DNA from: a virus
IMG/VR virus record: IMGVR_UViG_3300030117_003378
Span: 1 to 64,000 of that record
DNA length: 64,000 nt
Strand: one strand, 5' to 3'
Shown in pieces: positions 58,161 through 64,000 of this stretch (position 1 is its first letter; every line of letters starts with the position of its first letter). The translations under genes were made by a program, and so were the position numbers. The notes below the pieces were generated by a model. It made no database searches, was not told the origin of the DNA, and saw only the letters and a list, made by a program, of their open reading frames with translations.

Positions 58161-58559
58161 ATGAGTGCGAACAACCGCCGCATCCGGCGAGTCATCGTCG
58201 ATATTCTGTGGGAACACGGGGCGATGACCAAGCAGGAGGTAGCCGAGCATTTACAGAATCACCGTGGGGTGAGGCAAGTACCGAGTCCCCAATCACTATC
58301 TGCTCTTCTATCCAAGAATCCACAAGTCATCTGCGTGGGAATCGCCAAGGTGGAAACTGCGGCGGGGATAACTGCACGTCACATGACCTTCGGAATCGAC
58401 AAGAATTTGATTCGGCGAGAGGGCGACTTAATGCTCACGCGACCGGTCAATGCAATGACACCCGCGCAACGCAAGGAAGCAGAAAAGTGCGGTGGGTGCG
58501 GTCGTATCAGATTGATGCCGAGCGAGGGGCAACCGTGCCTCCATTGTCGTCGACAGTAA
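58161..58559 (+). CDS. winged-helix protein with zinc ribbon
   Basis: 132 residues: NRRIRRVIVDILWEHGAMTKQEVAEHLQNHRG is the helix-turn-helix, a wing follows, and the last 25 residues form a zinc ribbon (CGGCGRIRLMPSEGQPCLHC). This is the usual layout of an archaeal transcription regulator or of a TFE/MarR-like protein. Leaderless start. An overlapping frame at 58118-58606 is judged spurious. Confidence 0.72.
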   Translation: MSANNRRIRRVIVDILWEHGAMTKQEVAEHLQNHRGVRQVPSPQSLSALLSKNPQVICVGIAKVETAAGITARHMTFGIDKNLIRREGDLMLTRPVNAMTPAQRKEAEKCGGCGRIRLMPSEGQPCLHCRRQ

Positions 58560-58575
58560 GGTTTATAGGGTCATC
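58560..58575 (+). promoter_or_regulatory. GGTTTATAGGGTCATC promoter
   Basis: TTTATA at 58562-58567 directly after the previous stop; GGAGGAAG leader before the ATG at 58603; starts the clamp-loader pair. Confidence 0.6.
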
Positions 58576-58602
58576 GCTTTCCCTTCATTTGGAGGAAGCA
58601 AT

Positions 58603-58830
58603 ATGAGTAACTTTGTGACACAGGAAGAGTTTGCGGTCGTGGGTAACGCCACGTTGGAATTATTAAACAGAATGAAGATGGCGGAAGCGCGTTTAGCGAA
58701 TATCGAAAACGCCATCATTGAGTTAGGTAATACATTGACTATTGTTGCCAACCACCTTTCGTTGGTGTCCGATGTAACGATTGATTCAGGTGCGGTCGAG
58801 GCCGCACGTCAACGGAGGGAGAATCAATGA
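58603..58830 (+). CDS. 75-residue coiled-coil protein
   Basis: Helical (LELLNRMKMAEARLANIENAIIELGNTLTIVANHLSLV). TTGGAGGAAG before the ATG; overlaps the clamp-loader gene by four bases (ATGA). Possibly an accessory factor of the clamp loader. Confidence 0.6.
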   Translation: MSNFVTQEEFAVVGNATLELLNRMKMAEARLANIENAIIELGNTLTIVANHLSLVSDVTIDSGAVEAARQRRENQ

Positions 58831-59756
58831 GTGTGATTTGGTGGGAGAAGCACCGGCCAAAGTGCTTCGATGATTTGGTCGGGCAGGACCACATTATCAA
58901 GCACTTCCGAGTAAAGAGTGTTGCCGAGGCGGAGGGGCGAGATACCGCCAATCTACAACACATGATTTTCCACAGTCAAGGTGCAGGGACAGGCAAGACT
59001 TCCCTCGCATATATCCTCGCTGAAAAATACAGGCTTCACCTTCAGATATTCAATGCGTCCACGCGAGAGCAACGGGGCATCGGCTTCGTTCAGGATGAAG
59101 TCATCCCACTCGCACAGTCGCACCCCAACGTCTTGATTCTTCTTGATGAGGCAGACCAACTGACGCCGGACGCACAGTCCGCGCTCAAGGGCGTCATCGA
59201 GGGTAGCGTGGCTACGTTCATTCTGACCTGCAACAACCTCAATAAGATTAGCCCGTGGCTTCAGTCACGGTGTCAAACCCATGTGTTCAATCCTATTACA
59301 CGGGACACTATGATTCAACAATTGATGAACATTGCGGCGGCAGAAAATCTTACGCTAAACTCAAGGGCTGATTTCGGGGTCATAGCAAAGGCACATGAGG
59401 GCGACCTGCGTAGCGCCATCGGTGCATTGCAGACAGTGGCACTTCTTGAGGGCAAATCCCGAGAGCGATTCATCCGGTCGTTACAAGACCCCGAATTTGA
59501 CGCCAACAAATTCCTAAGACTCACATTCAAGGAGCGAGCATTCGACGAGGCTATGGCTATGACTAAGCCTCTCGACCCCCTCACTCTCATCAACGTCGTG
59601 TTCAAGCACGGCACTAATTCTCCCGCAAGTCCACAGGCAAAACTACGCCTGATTGACGCCGCAATCACGTCACGACGTGACCTGATTATGGGTGTCGAGG
59701 ATGTATTTGTACGGCACAACTTTGTTCGCCTTCTGTGCGAACCGGAGGATTTATAG
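58827..59756 (+). CDS. replication factor C small-subunit-like clamp loader
   Basis: 309 residues: WWEKHRPKCFDDLVGQDHIIKHF (RFC box), Walker A SQGAGTGKTSLAYILAE, Walker B VLILLDEADQLTPDAQSALKGVIE, SRC motif LQSRCQTHVF, then the helical collar. These are RFC-small-subunit, not bacterial tau/delta', features, so the sliding clamp should be PCNA-type. No PCNA or RFC large-subunit gene is in the window. The stop codon is part of the next TTTATAG. Confidence 0.9.
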   Translation: MSVIWWEKHRPKCFDDLVGQDHIIKHFRVKSVAEAEGRDTANLQHMIFHSQGAGTGKTSLAYILAEKYRLHLQIFNASTREQRGIGFVQDEVIPLAQSHPNVLILLDEADQLTPDAQSALKGVIEGSVATFILTCNNLNKISPWLQSRCQTHVFNPITRDTMIQQLMNIAAAENLTLNSRADFGVIAKAHEGDLRSAIGALQTVALLEGKSRERFIRSLQDPEFDANKFLRLTFKERAFDEAMAMTKPLDPLTLINVVFKHGTNSPASPQAKLRLIDAAITSRRDLIMGVEDVFVRHNFVRLLCEPEDL

Positions 59757-59758
59757 CC
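59748..59758 (+). promoter_or_regulatory. GATTTATAGCC promoter
   Basis: TTTATA at 59750-59755, overlapping the clamp-loader stop; leader of about 30 bases with AAAAGGAG before the ATG at 59809. Confidence 0.5.
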
Positions 59759-59808
59759 AAACTGCTATGCGGAAAATGTGGGAGAAACCCGAAAAGGAGC
59801 GTATGAAA

Positions 59809-61013
59809 ATGAGTTACGAGCAAGTGATTGAGCGAGCGGCAAAGAATGTCGGCGTGGACGTGGGTGCATTGAGCAGTCGCGCAGACGCCGTTCTTGCGGA
59901 ACACCGTGAAGAGTGGTCTGCGGCAGGTCGTTCAGAAGAAGATAGCAAGATGATGGCCCTTCGTGTAGCAACACGATTGGTCAAGACAGAAACAGAGCGT
60001 GTGACAAAGTCAGGATGTGACCTCTACGAAGGTATGTTCTTGACCTGCCCGCGCTACAAGGATTGGTCAGAATTGGCGTACAACAAGATGGCGCGTACTC
60101 TCGCAAGTGGACCGGATAGCCTCATGGAGAGTTTAGTCCGAAGCGGCAAGATTGTCGCGTTCACAAAGGACGGCGATGGTTGGACAAAGCATTCCAACCC
60201 GAGCCTCGACGCAAAGGAAGCATTCGCGGAAGGTCACACGACCTCAAGCGTAAGCGACCTTCCTGACCGACACAAGTTTGTCGATGGTAGCACTACCAAG
60301 GCATTCTATCTTGTGTGGGACGCCGCAAGCCCAACGTGGCCGAGCGGTGACAACAATTTCAAGTATGGTGCGGCCCGCCCAATGAAGGAGTTACAACGTG
60401 ACTGCCTGTTCATGGGGCGCAAGCAGGGTAGTGGAGATGAGCCGTCCGTGTTCACGATTCGCTTTAGCGGACTTGAGGCACAGGCGCAACACATGACTTA
60501 CCAACCCGGCACTATCGGTATTCGCATGGGTAAGAATGGTAACATCGCCTATGCAAAGGCGGGTGTGACATCGTTCACCCCTAATTCCGATTTGGCATCC
60601 ATCTTCAGCGGCCCGCCCGTAGATATGACCGGCGACAAGGCTTCCGGCCTCGTCGTTGACAATGCTACTGCGTGGTTGGATTCGTTGGATGACATCGTGC
60701 CATTCACCGAAACTCTCACAGACCAAAACAAGTGGGATGCGTGGGTTGCGGCGGCGGTTGAAGTGATTCACATTGACCCCCGTGACCGTGGTGGTTACAT
60801 TGTCACAGTCGGTGACCTCGATTTGACTTCGATGGCATCGACCATTGACATCTATGTCCCTGCCGAGCATGAGTCTCTCGTTGACTTCGGTGTCGGTTCA
60901 ACCTTGATGGTTGCCGGTTCACCTTGGGTCAGCCGTGAAGGCGAAGGTAGGCTATCCGTAATCGGTTGGTGGTGTGTAGACGCCATCCAACCCGCAAGCG
61001 GCGGGTGGGACGA

Positions 61014-61017
<4 letters not shown>
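59809..61017 (+). CDS. OB-fold single-stranded DNA-binding protein (RPA-like, tentative)
   Basis: 402 residues: an N-terminal helical domain (EQVIERAAKNVGVDVGALSSRADAVLAEHREEWSAAGRSEEDSKMMALRVATRLV), beta-rich middle, and a C-terminal OB-like domain (VIHIDPRDRGGYIVTVGDLDL, TIDIYVPAEH, GSTLMVAGSPWVSREGEGRLSVIGWWC). Archaeal RPA-like proteins have tandem OB folds and similar N-terminal helices. Placed between the clamp loader and chaperonins. ATG 59809 is nine bases from AAAAGGAG; 59803 is an alternative. Confidence 0.68.
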
Positions 61018-62829
<1,812 letters not shown>

Positions 62830-62835
62830 TTTATA
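62830..62835 (+). promoter_or_regulatory. TATA box TTTATA
   Basis: It follows the GroEL stop by one base and precedes the RecA-fold gene at 62870 by about 35 bases; flank TCCTAACTGC differs from the recurrent motif. Confidence 0.5.
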
Positions 62836-62869
62836 TCCTAACTGCTATTGGTAAGGAATGGTGAAAGAA

Positions 62870-63805
62870 ATGTCATGGGCAAGTGCAAAGACAGAAGAGG
62901 CCGAACAGGCAACGACAAAATACGATGCGGATTTCTACCGCAATCTGTACGCGCAGGGGAAGACGGCACGGGGCGCATTGCGTCCGGTTCGTATGGCTCT
63001 TGTGGGTAAGGAAAACACAACGAAGACAGGTACGGCATTGGACCTTGCCCGCGCAGGTGGGAACAAGGGTACAATCCACATCTTCGACTTCGACAGTAGC
63101 GCGGAGAACACCGTGGACTATGTGTGTGACGGCGACGAAGATGTCATCGTTCACCGACTATTCGATGAGTTGGATGAGTCCATCTTCCACGAAGACAATA
63201 GTACCAATTGGGTCGCCTTGATTGACAAGGTGTCGTGGTTCGTTAGCATGGTTGCCGAGGATGTCAGGGAGACAGAAGTTGCGGCAATCATCTTTGACGG
63301 TGGTTCTACGTTTATGAAGTGGTGTGAGTTTGCTATGACAGACGCACTACTGCGCCGTGGTGTCATCAAGGAAGAGGGCGAAGGCTTCAACCAAAAGGAA
63401 TGGAGAGAGCGCAACAAACTTTTCAAGAATACGATTCAGCGTGTCAACGCACTCCCTGTATCTCGTATCTTCTTCACGTTCCACTTGAAGGATGTCAAGT
63501 CCTATGTGGACTTGGGCAATGGCTCAAAGGGCCTGATGAAGATTGGTGAGAAGGTCGATTGGGTAGATGGTACTCAGCGCCTCTTCTCGCAACAGATTTT
63601 CCTTGAGCGATATATGAAGGAAGAGGATGCGGCGGCAGGTGTGAAAGGTGACGATAGTCTCGGGCCTAATGATTGGGTTGTGAAAGGCACAATCGAGGAG
63701 ATGAAGGGTCGTTACACTGAGCATCTAGGTGAGACGCACGACGTAATCGAAGTCAGGGGCGGCAAGGTCAAGTGGAACGGGTTCCCGTTCCTTAAATGGG
63801 ACTGA
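62870..63805 (+). CDS. RecA-fold ATPase (Sak4/AAA_24-like)
   Basis: 311 residues: MALVGKENTTKTGTALDLAR carries a Walker A (G-x-x-x-x-T-K-T), TIHIFDFDSSAENT a strand with two Asp, AAIIFDGGSTFMKW the Walker B, and IFFTFHLKDVKSY a sensor-like strand. Phage Sak4-type proteins act in single-strand annealing recombination with an SSB partner, whose gene lies 3 kb upstream. ATG 62870 is seven bases after GGTGA. Confidence 0.78.
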   Translation: MSWASAKTEEAEQATTKYDADFYRNLYAQGKTARGALRPVRMALVGKENTTKTGTALDLARAGGNKGTIHIFDFDSSAENTVDYVCDGDEDVIVHRLFDELDESIFHEDNSTNWVALIDKVSWFVSMVAEDVRETEVAAIIFDGGSTFMKWCEFAMTDALLRRGVIKEEGEGFNQKEWRERNKLFKNTIQRVNALPVSRIFFTFHLKDVKSYVDLGNGSKGLMKIGEKVDWVDGTQRLFSQQIFLERYMKEEDAAAGVKGDDSLGPNDWVVKGTIEEMKGRYTEHLGETHDVIEVRGGKVKWNGFPFLKWD

Positions 63806-63807
63806 GT

Positions 63808-63966
63808 ATGCCGATTAATCCTGTGGGCAGGAAGTGGCCTCCGTGGCCCAAATGCCCTAAATGTGATAATGGATATTTGTTATTGGTGGGTGAATACTTT
63901 GACTGTCATTCGTGTTGGTACAAGATTCCGTACAAGGAACACGGACACGGTGGCGGTCGATTTTAG
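63808..63966 (+). CDS. 52-residue zinc-ribbon microprotein
   Basis: CPKC and CHSC about 20 residues apart; Pro/Trp-rich start (RKWPPWPKCPKC) and a Gly/His tail. It begins two bases after the previous stop, and its stop shares one base with the tRNA that follows. Confidence 0.68.
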   Translation: MPINPVGRKWPPWPKCPKCDNGYLLLVGEYFDCHSCWYKIPYKEHGHGGGRF

Positions 63967-64000
63967 GGGGTGTAGTCTAATTGGAAGGACATCTGCTTTG
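63966..64000 (+). tRNA. tRNA, 5' half cut by the window edge
   Basis: Acceptor 5' strand GGGGGTG, T8-A9, D-arm GTCT-AATTGGAA-GGAC (with G18-G19), A26, anticodon stem TCTGC, loop starting TTTG. All positions are canonical. The anticodon is therefore TGN; TGC (Ala) is the likeliest but the third base lies outside the window. Confidence 0.8.

Noticed and set aside
58118-58606. 162-codon open frame
   Set aside because: It overlaps the winged-helix/zinc-ribbon gene in another frame; its product is Ser/Thr/Arg-rich without pattern and it lacks a ribosome site.

Overview
The window is almost certainly part of a tailed, HK97-fold virus (Caudoviricetes) of a marine archaeon. The virion half encodes a large terminase, portal, protease/scaffold, major capsid protein, tail tube, tape measure and fibres. 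The replication half is archaeal in type: a primase joining PriS-like and PriL-like parts, an MCM-like AAA+ ATPase, an RFC-small-subunit clamp loader, an XPF/Hef-type nuclease and an OB-fold ssDNA-binding protein. Promoters also look archaeal: TATA boxes (TTTATA, TTAAATA, TATATAT) lie about 25 bases before either the start codon (leaderless) or a GGAGG/GGTGAT ribosome site. A virus of Poseidoniales (Marine Group II), of the magrovirus sort, is the best guess. That is inference; no host marker is visible.

Layout. (1) 1-3962, rightward: end of a replication/repair operon (zinc-ribbon proteins, Cas4-like nuclease, primase, XPF-like nuclease). (2) 33297-3947, leftward: one long late operon running from a metallophosphoesterase and terminase through portal, protease, capsid, connectors, tail tube, frameshifted tail chaperones and tape measure to a 2417-residue tail protein. 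(3) 33386-41092, rightward: two small membrane proteins, then a sparsely coding block with stable GC-rich hairpins and overlapping microgenes. It centres on a 1232-residue membrane protein that joins an amidoligase to a class II glutamine amidotransferase and is followed by a GNAT acetyltransferase. (4) 41093-42367: mostly non-coding control region with divergent and tandem promoters and one isolated leftward gene. (5) 42368-53520, rightward: about 40 tightly packed small genes, many of them zinc-ribbon microproteins, plus ArdC, organised by a recurrent promoter GTTTATAGGGTAACAAG. (6) 53547-64000, rightward: MCM-like ATPase, winged-helix proteins, clamp loader, SSB, GroES/GroEL, a RecA-fold ATPase and the 5' half of a tRNA.

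Neighbouring genes usually overlap by 1-8 bases (ATGA, TAATG, TGATG), so translation is strongly coupled. The replication genes lie at both ends of the window and no PolB or PCNA gene is inside it; this fits a circular or permuted genome, with those genes expected just outside. Several genes reported here (for example 1768, 19636, 22544, 27775, 31949, 42646, 44431, 48485) are very short and are supported mainly by overlap, ribosome site and Cys-x-x-Cys pairs.
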